64,000 bases of DNA. Origin: Bilabrum cf. latius. Taxonomy: Eukaryota > Bigyra: Bicosoecida > Bigyra > Bicosoecida. Positions 13,101 to 25,600 of this stretch are shown one piece after another. The position numbers and the translations under genes are program-made. Every line of letters begins with the position of its first letter. Within the stretch, counting starts at the first letter, position 1. The notes beneath the pieces are model-generated. The model saw only the letters and a program-made list of their open reading frames with translations. It did no database searches and was not told the DNA's origin. The DNA is taken from assembly GCA_965178125.1 (NCBI GenBank), contig OZ237764.1, positions 558,001 to 622,000 of the forward strand, in the 5' to 3' direction.

Positions 13101-13199
13101 AGCGGGGAAATGGGCATGCGCGGGGTTCCAGACGCGCCCGCTGGCAGCTCTGCGGGCTGGTCCAGCAGCGGACTAGCCGGCAGCGAGATGGAGTTTTGA
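7157..13199 (+). CDS. Long disordered protein with a possible TFIIS-N-like helical tail
   Basis: Exon 1 is 7157-7562, the intron 7563-7731 (169 nt, GTGAGA to GCATCGCAG), exon 2 7732-13199; the join gives 1,957 residues and ends in TGA. About 18 in-frame TAG codons occur in exon 2 (for example 9108, 9495, 10404, 10626, 11022, 11763, 12882). Residues 1-135 look globular but are not recognised. Then comes a charged, coiled-coil-like stretch (SLNRQVLDERRKQEQ) with a basic KRKR cluster, followed by more than 1,300 residues of Ser/Ala/Gly/Pro-rich sequence with acidic patches and two tandem repeat arrays. The C-terminal helical block (DNA about 12,700-12,930) has the look of a TFIIS N-terminal/LW domain (leucine-rich, ending AK-x-L ... 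W). A nuclear or transcription-linked role is inference. Two UAG codons fall next to CAG (10626 and the CAT-TAG-CAG near 13089). Confidence 0.75.
8067..8191 (+). repeat. 42-bp tandem repeat, three copies, in frame
   Basis: Three 42-bp units encode a 14-residue motif (AVRSKALALLSGSP). Copies are near identical; the third diverges at its end. Length is a multiple of three. Confidence 0.9.
8766..8921 (+). repeat. 39-bp tandem repeat, four copies, in frame
   Basis: Four 39-bp units encode TSGGASKASSPAP with one A/V change; a fifth, degenerate start of the unit follows (TRGGAP). The repeat is inside the disordered protein. Confidence 0.9.
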
Positions 13200-13679
13200 A
13201 CCCTTGCGCGCGCCTTGCACTAGGATAGGGGCGGCTCATGCCTGCCTGCTTAATATTTAATTGTGTACCTTTCTGGAGGCGCGCGTGCCTTGTCGGTCTA
13301 GGTCTACTTTGTGTCGTTGATCGGCAGCAGTTCCGGTTTCTGAAACTAGATGCAGCTGCTTGGATAGTCATTCAGGCTCACAAACAACACAAATGAAACC
13401 AACTCTGGTATCTACCCCATCCCGCGCTGTCGGCGGTCAACTACAAGGGTGATGCTAAGCCATATGTGCTTGCGGCTTGCGGCTTGCGGCTTGAGTGCGC
13501 CGGGCGCTGCAGGTTTACCCAGCTCGTTCTCGGCGCTTGCACTCCCACCAGAAATCCAAGAAGCCCACCATTTAACACTCAGTGTATGCCTAGCCATCAT
13601 CGTATCAAGCATGCATAGCTGCTACTGTCTCGATGCTCTCGGGTTATGCCGGGCCGTCCCGTAGTCGGTAATGTCTGCT
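13200..13679. other. Convergent intergenic region, nothing recognised
   Basis: 480 bp between two facing TGA stops (13197-13199 plus; 13680-13682 minus). Short ORFs here have no recognisable product. A gcggctt triplet repeat lies near 13,475-13,495. It should hold both 3' ends. Confidence 0.6.
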
Positions 13680-16600
13680 TCAGTCATCTTCACGGAGTTG
13701 ACCACCAGACGCCGGCGATCGAAGCCCACCTACTATCTCTTCTGCAGGAGTCACGTCAGGCATTCTGCCTGAGTCACCGCCAGCCAGGTGTACTGCCTAG
13801 TCCTCACTGCTACTGCCATCCGGATGCAATGCAGCTGGTCGCACCTTGGAATTGCTCGACGCACTAAACTACCTTGATCCAACCTGCTGGCTAGTTGCTT
13901 TGGTGGAAGCATGGTGCTTTGCAACTGTGGCCCTGTCCCCACCCTCTGCTTTCATCACGGTGGATGGACCGGCCACCCCGCACACGGTGAAGCAGCAGTA
14001 GTCCGCCCACGGCCGTGACGTCTCGAAAACCATGGAAATCAGGAACAAAAACGCAAATGCATGCATAGCCAGAAGCGCCACTGTAAGCGCAACTGCCACG
14101 TCAGGATACTGCCAATACAGCAGCGAACCGGCCTGCGACAGAGCAGTGACAGTTAGTGCAACCGTTTCGGCCCGGTTCAGCAGCCGGTGCTAGAAAGGAT
14201 GCACCAACTGATGCAGCTGCAGCGCGGCAAGCATCACGTATATAGCGCAGTACATCTGGAGGAACGGGTCCGCCATCAGGCTCATGATTGCACTAAGAGC
14301 GACCTTACGGGCGACCGTCACGTTGACCTCCCAGAAAAAGTACTCGTGCTTGATGCCGGCGTACAGGAATGACGTCTGCATCAGGAAGCTGGGCCTGCTC
14401 ATGTGATGTCTGTTCACGTAAAGCGTCATGGAGGCGCATCCTGGGAGCCCAATCACGTACAGGAGGAGGGATACGATTGCCACCGGCAGGACGAACGTCA
14501 GGTAGAAACTTGAATCAAGCGAGATCGTGAAATCGCTGGATAGGTAGGACTTTCCCTCTACAGGGCTGGCGTAGGACTTGAACGCCGCCAGAGTATACCC
14601 CGTGATGCTAGGGTATAGGATGAAGAGCAGCACGATCAGCATGGCAACGCCTCTTGAGAAGGCCCTGTCGAAATGCGATCGGAACACCGCCTTGGCATCC
14701 ACCAGAACCTGCAGCTTGCCAGGTCCATTCTAGTTCGCCACTTGCGCTGATATCGCTTTAGCGGTCGAGGCTTTAGGTGCCACGAGACGAGAAGCACCGT
14801 CTGATCCGCCCGACCCAGCAGGCGAATCAGCCAAACGATCGGCACTTTGACAGGCCTGCCCAGCATCCATATTTCTGTCGGACCCAGGCTATGCCTATGC
14901 AGTTCGGGGTGCCGATTGTGTCGCTGCAGGCACAGAAGCTACGCTAGCGTCGCTCTGCTGCACCGCAGAGGACTTGGTCCTCGCTTCGCTACCACTGCCT
15001 TGCTGCCTATGCATGGGAGCAGATGCATCTGCACCGGCCTCTGCACCGGCATTCTCGTTGATGAGACCTACCCGGATGGCCGCCCCAAGCGCCTCTTTGC
15101 ACCCCTCGTCGTACTCTCTTGAGAGGTCACCGGCAGCCGCCAGGTCCTCCGTGATGTCGCCCTTGTACCCCTTTTCCTCTGGATCAAAGTGCCACAGCGC
15201 GGCCAGAAATCCGGCGGAAAGGAGAAACACGAGTAGGAGTGCAAGTACAGGCAGCAAAGCGTACGCAACCAGCTTCACGATGAACCCCCATTCGAAGCTG
15301 CAGTTGACGAACGTCAGCTGGTCGGGCGCCCCTGTGGCAGGCGTGCTCGCAGCTCCGATGATCTGCTCGTACAGCTCTGGCCCTTTGAGCGAGAGACCGC
15401 CTAATAGAGCATTGGTTTGCAGGTATGTCATGATGATCCGGATCAGAGCAACACGGCTGAACCTGCTTGGGTTCGCGTCACTGTCTGGGTCAGCGTGCTC
15501 CTCCACCTCCTGCTCGTTCTGGTGTGCATCTAGCACGGCATGCAGGTGCTGATGCGTGGGCACTGCCGGGGTGTTCCCACCTTGTTTGCTTGATATCTGG
15601 CCGATAAGAACTGCTGTATCAGCCGGCATATCACTGCTGCTGCTCGTTTCTCGAGTCTTGATCTCTCCTCCCGATCTACGTTTAGAGGTGGATACGTCGC
15701 CCATCTTGTCACCTGCCTCCATGTACGTCGCCGAGGGCAGCTCGTCCCCCCCAAGTGCGCCGTTACTATCATGGTCAGTTGCCGCAGCTGCTCCCGAGGA
15801 CGCCTCATGATTAGGCCCAGTACCGGGCTGTGTGTCACCAGCGACGAGAGAGTGCAGCGCCTCTAGTGCCATGCTCCTGCGCCTGTGCTTCCGTTCGCGC
15901 TTCCGCATCCGCAGCACGGCCGTCTCCAGGTGTACCTTAACGGTCCGTAAGCTCTCGTTCAGCGCTGAGCGAAGCGAGTGCAGCAGGAAGAGAATGACCG
16001 CTGCGGTCAGACCGAAGATGCCCAGCCCCCGGACTGCAGATTCGCCCTCCTCACATTTGACGCATACGGCACCCCTGGACTTCTCTGCCCACCCAGGCTT
16101 GCATACGGCACACAAGGGACCCTCGTGCCCATCGGCGCACGTGCTGAAATACAGCGTTGCGGTGTCTTCGTCGCCAGCAGTAATCGATGCGTTCGATGCT
16201 GTCTGAAGCCCACGGCCGCCTGGCATGCTCACCCCCGGTGCACCCGCGCGTCGGCCTGACAGTCGCCTAGCCGCCTGACTATTCACGCTGGTCTGGCCCA
16301 GGAACCGTCTTGCGACGGCTCGCGGCACAGTCACCTGCTATATTACACAGGCCTCCGGGATGGGACACTGAATTACGGGTGTACCGGGATCTAGGAGCAT
16401 ACGGGCAGCGTCCGTTGCGTTCACATCAACGGCTGTGGTGGTATTTCCTGCATCGGTCGTGTCTTGCAGCCTTCGGCTGCTGGACGAGCTGAGTACGTCC
16501 GTGATCGCACCTCGCAGTATGTCTTCGATCGACGTTCCAGTCTCGTTCTGCACCCCACTTGCCGCAACTTCGTCTCGGAACCACACGCCTGACTCCGGAA

Positions 16601-19600
16601 TCACGAGCACCCCGGCACTACAATCAGTGTTTTCCAGACACGCAACGCATTCGGTCGCACCCTCCATCGAGAAGAAGCCGCTGGGACAGGGGGTGCAGCT
16701 GGAAGACGCAAAGGATGGTGCATAGGTACCTCCTGGACACGGCAAGCACCCGGTCTCGCCTGTCGTCGGGGCGTAGTATCCCGGATCGCAGCTGGTGCAA
16801 TTACCGCCTGCCACGCCGTTAGCGTGGCCGGTTAGACAAGACTAACATTCAATCCCGTTGGATTCCGTGCCCCTAGCGCACGTCACACAGGATGCGCGCG
16901 TGGACTGGTCGGGCACCTGGCCATCGGGGCAGGGCTTACAAGAGAGCTGCCCTGGCTCCAGTGCCACCTAGGCCTCGCCACACGCTACGCATAGCCGACC
17001 AGACTCAAACGTTCCTGCAGGACACGGTTCCACACCAATGTTGCGGTCGCCAGACACCACAGCCCTGTGACCCCTTGGAACGCTCTGGCACCGAGCTTGC
17101 CCCGTCTGGTTAGTGAACAGGGTGGGTTCTTCGCATGGGAGACACTCGTCATCCTGGTGGTACTGTCCTATCTGACATGGAACGCATGCATCGCCCTGAG
17201 CGATGCTTCCTGCAGGGCATTCTTCACAGCCGGTCAGATCGGCACTCGGAATAGAGTTTTGCACGGGGCTGTCGTCGCACGTGAGGCAATCCTCGCGGTC
17301 CTCATCGGTCCAGAACTGGCCAACAGGTGCACAGGCGAGGCAACGATCCGATCCTACCGCTTTAGCCACGCTCCCACCTGGACAAAGTCGGCACTCCAGA
17401 CCATCGCTTGAAGCGAACCCCACGGGACAGGGCTAGCATTCGATTGACTCGAGAGAAGCCCCATCGATGGTGGCATTAGAGTCAAACGCGTACAAAGTCG
17501 CAGAGTCATTCACCGAGCTAGGCAGCAGCACTGGCCCCCACCCGGGCACACAGCTCCGAATCAGGAAGGGTGCTTCGGGCAGCAGCATAGAGGGCCTGAA
17601 GCCCTGGGATCGGACGGCGATGGCCGCGCGCTGAGGGGCGCCCAGCGCACCCACGTCCACATCCACCTCGCCCGTGGCAGGCAGGAAGAAACCTGGGGAC
17701 CCGGTCATGCTTACAGTGCTGGATTCCGAAGCACCGTCCTCCGCAGGCGCTGTGCGAATAGTCGCCTGCAGCTGTACCGTGGGCGTGGTCCATTTGACCC
17801 GCTAGCCGAGCCTATCCAGCAGCACCACTCCAACACCTGTTGACTGGGTCGTGTCCGACAGATACACCCCACTTGGAACTGACACCGGGGCACCGGACCG
17901 CCATGCAAGATCCACAGGGGGGGTACCTGAGATGGACCCGTGACCCTCCACAGTCTGCGAGTCTTCGAAGAAGGTCCATGGGAAGGGCCTGAAAGCAAGC
18001 GACTCGGCTTCTTCACGGTCCACCTACCTGCCTGCAATGTGTAGCCCTAGCGTGGATCGCGCTAGCAAGGGTCGCTGCCAGGACTGTTCCTTGATTGACT
18101 TCGAATCAAAGCAGGAGAGGTCATCCGAGGGAGGGCCAGTGCACTGCACCGCCTGGAGACTCCACAGGAGTGCTGGGGGAGCTAGAGTACCGTTCGTGTC
18201 TGCCAGTCGCAGTGCTCCGGGCGCAATCGTTCTGCCCACCTTCTCACCCTCTAGAGCCGCACTGCCAATCTGAGCATACGCTCCAGTGCCCAATGCAGCT
18301 GCTAACGGGGACAGTCTGTCAGAGTTCCAGATGAATGGCGGGCTTGAAGTGGCGGCAACGGACCCGTTAGCAGATGCAGAGCTTGCCACAGGATTCGCAG
18401 CCTGCAGCACCTCACCTTGCAGTGAAGCGGCGAGTGCGTCGATCGGAGCCGCGTGAGGCATGCTGCTCCCAGATGCGCCGGCATCGAACGGGATGCCGTG
18501 CACCTCTGCCTTGCTTGACATCACGGCGGCTGTGAGGCTTTCCTGGCTCTGCAGCTGCAACGGCAGGCACGCCTCGACCTGTGCTGCTGCACCGGCGCGA
18601 GCGTGCGGCAACGTGATGGCGTTGGGGATAGTCGCGCCAGGAGACCATCCGCTGCCGGCCAGCAGCGCCTGACTAGCCGAGAGCGTAAAGTTGAATCGGT
18701 TGTCCCGATCTGCGAGAGCCTCTGCAGACAATGCCGTTGTGAAGGTGGCAGTGTAAACTGCAGCGCCTTGCAATGCACGATTGAGGCCAAACTCGCACCT
18801 TTCAAAGGTCCCAATCCCAGCGTCGGTGTCTGCAACCACTTCATCCGCGCGGGCGCTGGCATCGGAGCTCATTGGGTCCTAAAGGTGCACCGCCCCGCCC
18901 CTCACCGCTGCATTCGATCGGAAGATGCAAGACCTGACTTCCAGCTGGGAGTTGGCCTGGGCAGCAATACCACCGCCATCCGACACGGACAGAGAGGCCT
19001 CGCCATCCGGCTTGCTTACGACAGCGTCCGTGTTGGCCTCATTGCACTCTAGCAGGGAGCGGGTCAGCAAGACATCCGCGTTTGACGCAGCGAATAGGCC
19101 GCCTCCCATCTATCCAGCTGCATTGGACTGCAGCGTTACACGTGTCATCGCCTTCACTTTTGCCTCGTCTCCGAGGTACACCCCGCCGCCGCTGATGCCC
19201 GCGTGGCACCCGTGCACGAGCACCTCCGCCACTGCCTGCTCCACCACATTCGCGAACAACCCGCCGCCCAGCATCCGCGCCCCGCTGTGCACAATGCTTG
19301 TTCCCTGGAGAACAAGAGATGAGTCCTGCTCCTCCCTTGTGTACTCGATCGACAGGCCACCGCCGGCATTCCCAGAGGTGCAGCGCACGAGGCGAGTGCC
19401 GTCCGCCACGAATCCGTGTGAATCCACGAGATCGATGCAACCTCCCAGCGAATCTGCCGCGCTGTCTGCAACCACAAGACCGACGGCGTACACACCAGCG
19501 ACGCCGTCGGCATGAAGACCGCCACCCGTGCCCAGCGTGGACCGCTGCGTGGTGTCTGGCACCGCCTGTGACATCGCGATGACGGAGTCCTGAAATGACC

Positions 19601-22600
19601 CATCGGTTGTACGGAAATGAAGCAGATCGATGCCACTCAGCCCGCCACTCGTGTATGCCCGCCCCGCGATGGAAGCAACGTCCCCCGATCTCGCGTGTCC
19701 TAGGGCAATCCGGTGCATTGCACGGTGGGCGTCGGCACCCTCACTGCCCTGGGCGCTAGTGAAGCTTCGGCTCGCCCTGTTGACCATGGCAGGGATGGGC
19801 CCTGTTGTCTGTGCTGTTCCCCCAAGTGCCACCCCGCCACCCCTCACCGCGGTGCAGCCGGTGATCCGGCTTTCTCGCAGCAGAGCAAGCGATGCCCCGG
19901 ACTTGGCTTCGGAGGACCCGGTAGGCTAGCCCCCAAGGGTTGCTTCAAACGGCGGCAGAGTGACTATGTCCGCGACAAGACCTTCACTTGCAAGGTATGC
20001 GTAGCCAGTATCCTACACCGACCCGTCGTCATTGAAGGCCTTCTGCTAGAAGGCCAAGTACTCCACATCTGTCAGCTTGTTGGCCTCAAACCCGGCGTAG
20101 GACGAGTCAGTCTGGAGGGCCCAAGCTAGTCCCAGCTTTGCACCAGAACCGGCACCGCTAGACCCGCCCTACGTTTGCCTCTACGATTTCGACAGCGAGT
20201 CATAGAACGATCCGAAACCAGTGACGGCGATTGCGCCGCCCCAGTACGCATCGCAGCCCAGGATGCTGCTCTGATGGACGTGGGTGCGCCCCTGCGCTTC
20301 ATCGCCAATCATGATGGCACCGCCGCGGGCAAGCAGCGCGGAGCTGTGAGCAATGTGAGATCGCCACACGGACAGCGTGCCCGCAGCGCCAGTCACAGCC
20401 ACGAATCCGCCTCCGGTGGTCGCGGACGGCGCGGCAGTGCTGGACGCAAACACGGACGTGCCAAGCTCGAACACCCCGTCAGAGTCACTATCCTGCCACG
20501 CAGGCGACCCGCGCACAGCAGTTAATGCGCCAATGCTCCTATCGACGATTACCTCGCACATGGGACATTCGGACGATATCGCGCCTCCCTTGCTCTGGGC
20601 CAGGAACCCAAACACGCCCGCGCCCTTGAGCTATACCCTAGACCTTGCTGCCACATCGCCGACATAGCTGCCTATGCCCTCGGGCATAGCGGCAAGTCCG
20701 CCGCGGTACACCCCATTCGAAGCAGCAGTGGGATCCACGAACGTGTCTAGCCAGTAGGTGTCTCCGCCTGCGATGCTGGTCAGGAGCTGCAGCAGGCGTG
20801 TCTCATCAGGCACGTAGATCGGCAGCAGCCCCTCGGCAATTGCAGTCGTGAAATTACTGAACTCGGAGGTGTTTAGCCCGGTCTATGCACTGAGACGTGT
20901 CGCAAGCACGTCAGCATACCGCGCCCGGAGAGCAGCACCTTCGTCTACTACCGGATCACGCAGCAAAGCAACGCCTTGAATCAACAACTCCCCGGCCCTT
21001 ACTTCGGCGAATGACCCAGATCCTTGCACGCGAATCACAGGCACGTGAGGCGCGAGCAGCAGGGACAGGGCGTGCATGGTAGCAGCAGAGCGAGATGGTC
21101 GCAGGCCAGCCCCAGCAATCGCATCGTCATGGATGCCGGCCGCAATCAGTTCAAGAGACACTGACGATGGCAGCAGCAGCCCGTTGCTGCGTGCCAGTTC
21201 GACCAATCGCTGCGAGGATACTTGCGCGTCACTCCAGCTGATAGATGCGCCCATCTCCGAGCCGAGCGTTGCGTTGGTCCAGTCAGCGACCTCATCGGGA
21301 AGCATGCCAGCTAGTCCATGCGGCTCTAGTGATGGATCTGCTGCAAGAACTGGCCGAGCAAGGCACTGCATCCCGACTGCCGACACACCGAACACACGGC
21401 TGTCGCACAGCGATTCGTACATGCCTCCCATGAGACGCGATGAGGCGTCGGGATCGCTCCCCGCTGCTGTTGGAATTACGATTCCGAGTAGTGACGTCAG
21501 TCCGGATTGGTCCATTACCACAGGCGTATCAGGGCCGATCGATCCAGCCAGTGAATCCAGGCGACTGACCCAAGCCGCTGCCAGCGAAGCGCGACCAGAC
21601 TGATCTAGTCGGTGGCCGCACCGCTGTGCGGGCGGGGGGCCGCGCGGCGCGTTCCGGATCGCATCAGCGATTGCTTCTCCGCCTTGCTGTCCCTTGCCGT
21701 GCAGGAGTGCCATACCTCGAGCGTGCAGGTCAAACAGCCTCGGCGCCTTCTGAGCATCCACGCACACAGTGACGGTTGACAGCACCATGTCCGCAGTCGC
21801 GTTGCCAATCAATGCGAGCCGGGCACCAGCAGCACCCAATTCGGCCTTGAGGGCCTCCGCTCCGGCTGTTACAATTGCGATGCTTTTAGCGTTGAAGTCT
21901 GCAAGGACTTTGGACTCGGGAGTAGGCGCAGATGGGAATGCACCTCCACCTCCCAGCGTGATGTTGCCCACCAGTCGCCGCCCCGTGTCGGACAGGCTAT
22001 CATACACGCGGGCAGCGACGAGCCGGCGAGCCACACTAGTCACGTTTGGATGACCTAGCAGCTACAGTGATCCCAATGGCCACCACCGTGCCGCGTACGC
22101 AAGCGCGTTGAGACCCATTGCCGCACCCGAGCCTAGGGGCAAGCAGCTCGACGGTGCCAAGCCCTCTGGTTGTGCGGATTGCCCGCGATGGAGCCATACA
22201 GGCAGGCTATCCCGCGCTGCCTGCAACGCAAACGCTAATTCGCTGGCATTGCCACCAGCCCCATCTCCGGCAGACGCGATCAATCCGGCTACCAGATCCA
22301 CTGCCCCCCTTGGGTGGAGGTCACGACCGGCGCTTGCCAGCACCTGACCCGTCGTGCACAGTGAGCTGGAGTTGCCACCACCTACGGTGATATTCGTCAC
22401 GCCATCGCCAGTACTGATAGACAGTTGCATGGCAGGCGCGTTGTGCGGCTGATACTCCGCAGGCAAAGGCACAAACACACCGTGCACTGCACCCTGCCTG
22501 GACCAGGGATACTCCCCGTGCGGCATCCAGGACTACAGCGCGAGGCCCCTGTAGCTGGCCTGCAGCGCCGCGGATGGCTGGGCAAGCGATCCTGCGGTGT

Positions 22601-25600
22601 GCTCCAAGGCTATCGTCTCGTCTTGCACGTGCATAAATACCGTCTGGCCGGGAACCGAACCTTCAGAGTCGTACACGGCCGAGCCATCGGCCAGCAATCG
22701 TCCGTCCCGGCTCACACGCCCAGCGAACGAGGCATCGGGTTGGCCAGCCGCTTCATCTACCTCTGGCGGGGCAGTCGCATTTGACTGTGGCACAATCAAC
22801 ACGTCATGCACGCCTGGCATCAGCGCCATACGAACGTTCCTTGGCGAAGCCATGGCTGCGGCTCGGATGGAGCGGAAGGGGCGCGGCCTGCTTGCAATCG
22901 CTGTGACTCCGCCATCCTCAAGCCAAGAGGTGGTCAAAGTGGCGCCCTGCGGATACCCACACTGCGCGTCCGCTGTACCCACCGATCCCCAAGTAGGCGC
23001 ATCTAGCCCGACGAGTGGGTCTGGGCTGACCAACCGCACTGCTCGCGCATCTGGCTGAATGTCCTTCAGTGCAGGGACGACGAGGGTCGCAAGCGGGGTC
23101 AAGAACGGCAATCCATCGCCAGAGGTGTTGAAAGCATGCGGGAACGGTACAGTTCTGTTGAGTCGAGTCAATGAACCGCCACTCCTCCAGAAATTGAACG
23201 AAGTAGCACTCGATTCCGGGCCAGAAGAGGACACATCATTCCAACGCGTTGCGCCTGAAAGGAACACGCGGCCGTCCCTGGCCGTCAGAGAAGAGGCGCC
23301 GATCGCACCAGCACCCCCTGCGGTACGAACTACAGCCGCGGCCCCTGTCAAGTTGGAGATGCTGCCGTAGTCAGCACCGAGTGAACTCACGGGTGAAGCC
23401 ATGAGACCCGCAGGCTGGTGCAACGTGCACCCAATCAAGTGAGCCGCGATCGCGGTGTGCGCAGCGCTCGTCAGGTCCTCCACACCAAACATGCCTGGAC
23501 TGACCGCCCGCCTGTCTGCTCCCTGAGCCCACGACTGCCCACCGAGGGACGGAGAACAAACATCGGTCCCGAGCGAAGCCAGCCGGGCTGCCGTACTCAG
23601 AGGCATCGCTCGCAGCAGGGCTGCACCCTCCAGCACGCCATCTGCTGCTACGAGCCCTTCGGCAACGTGGGATGGCGGACTGGCGAAACCGATAGATTCT
23701 GACGTGACGAACATGTCACTTCCGGCCAGGATGCCGTCAACCACCTGGTCATACCTGCTCCCCGCACCGCCGGAACCAAATAGTCCCTGCTCCCGGTCGG
23801 CCGCAACCTTAGCCATGAGCCCGCTCACTCCCCCAGTGAACCAAGCACCCGAAGCGGCCTGAGCAGCAGCAACATAGTCCACCGAATCAGCAGCCACCTG
23901 CGAAATGAAGGCAGCCAGGCTGGTTCCTGTGACCTCGCCTCCGCCAGCCGCGAGGATGGCATCTAGACCGGACTCGTTCAGAGCCGAGACCAACCGTGCC
24001 TGCGCGGAGCCGATGCTTCCAATACCGTCAACAGCAGAGGCGGGGGGGACTAGCACTCGATTTCCAGCAAATTCGCAACCAATGAACACAGTCGCGTCGG
24101 CAGACGATTCCGCCAGCACGCCGGTGTCTGCCCTCCCTTCGATCAGCAGCGCACCTCCCGCGCTCGTGACCGCGCCGCCAGCCACGTTACCGGCAAACAC
24201 GCACGAGGAAAAATTCACGGGCCCGATGAGTGCACCGCGTTCGAGGCTCGTGTTGAGCGCCAGCCCGCCTGCATCATCCTCTACCAGCGCGATTGGATCC
24301 CCTTGAAGCACCGTAACAGCGCCGCCGTGGGGTGCGGCTCCGCCTACGAACGTGACGTCCATGAATTTCACGGCTCCGATGTCGGCACCCGTGTTGCTGC
24401 CTGAGGACTAAGAGCTGCAGCCCTGCTGTCCGAGCTGGCTGCGCAGATTGCTGGTCGTGGTGCTCGAGTCTTCCGCGGCCTATTCAAGCGCGATGGCCAC
24501 GTGTCCGCCACCAACGTACCCGACGCTAAAGTCGCCGCTGGAAGAAGACCCGCTGGAAGATGGCATTCCGGCGGTGTCTGCAGCCGGCAAAGGCCACTGT
24601 CCGGCTCCGGCAGGCACGACTGAGTTGTTAACGAAATCAGTCGCAGTCCATTGGATTGCCTAGGCCGATACTAGCTGGAACATGGCACCTCCCCCCAGCC
24701 CAGCTGCGTTGCCAGCAAACGAGTTGCGGGCGTGCGTCTGCCCCGACGGAAGCTCGAGCGCAGGGTACAGCTTGGCCAGCCCTTTCTTAACGTCAGAAGG
24801 GGTGTTCAAAGTGAGGGGCGCTGAAGATACGAGGTCTTGCCCCGGGGGCGCCTACCCAGACGAGGAGGAAGAGGAGGAGGAGTATCCGTCGGGCGCCGCG
24901 ACCATGAGTGCCAGGCCACCACCCACCTCCGTGGCAGTGCAGCCCTCGATCGACGTCCCCAGGAAAGCCATGCCAGAGGGCTTCCCGCCGAGGAAGAGAG
25001 CCCCACCTGACCCACTGAGGGTGTGGCACTGCTGGAAGGTTGAGTCAACCACCAGCATCGCGTACGAAACCTCGGATTGAGTCTACCGCTAGGAGTCCAG
25101 CAGACCGCCAGTCGCCCCAGCACCGATGGCACCGCCGTGCACCCTGCCTGCAGTTCCTGTCGTACCATTCACAGCAATGCTTGCAATGTCCTTGAACTGT
25201 GTTCCCTAGATTGTGACGGTGCCATCCGTGGGCAGCACGTGCACGGCAGGTACGCCCACGCACCTGAATCCCTCTATATCCGTGTCGGTGATGGTGATAG
25301 TAGCTCCCGTCGCAAGGGGCCTCAGATCCAGGGCACAGCCACGTGCAAGCGCGCACGTCTCGTTCTCAGCGCGAGATATGCCGTGGAACAGGCTAGCATT
25401 ACCGGGGGTAGAGTACTGTTCGTAATGTCCCTACGACGCTATCGCGCTCTCGGTAGCCACTCCGGTGAAGGAGCAGTCATCGATGGTGATGGAGTGCCCG
25501 CTGCCCTGCGACTGGCCGGGCGTGCTGCCTCCGCCACCGCCTCCACTCGACACGGCAGCAGCCGCATCTGCCACCACGGGGCACTTGGTACCCCCGTCCA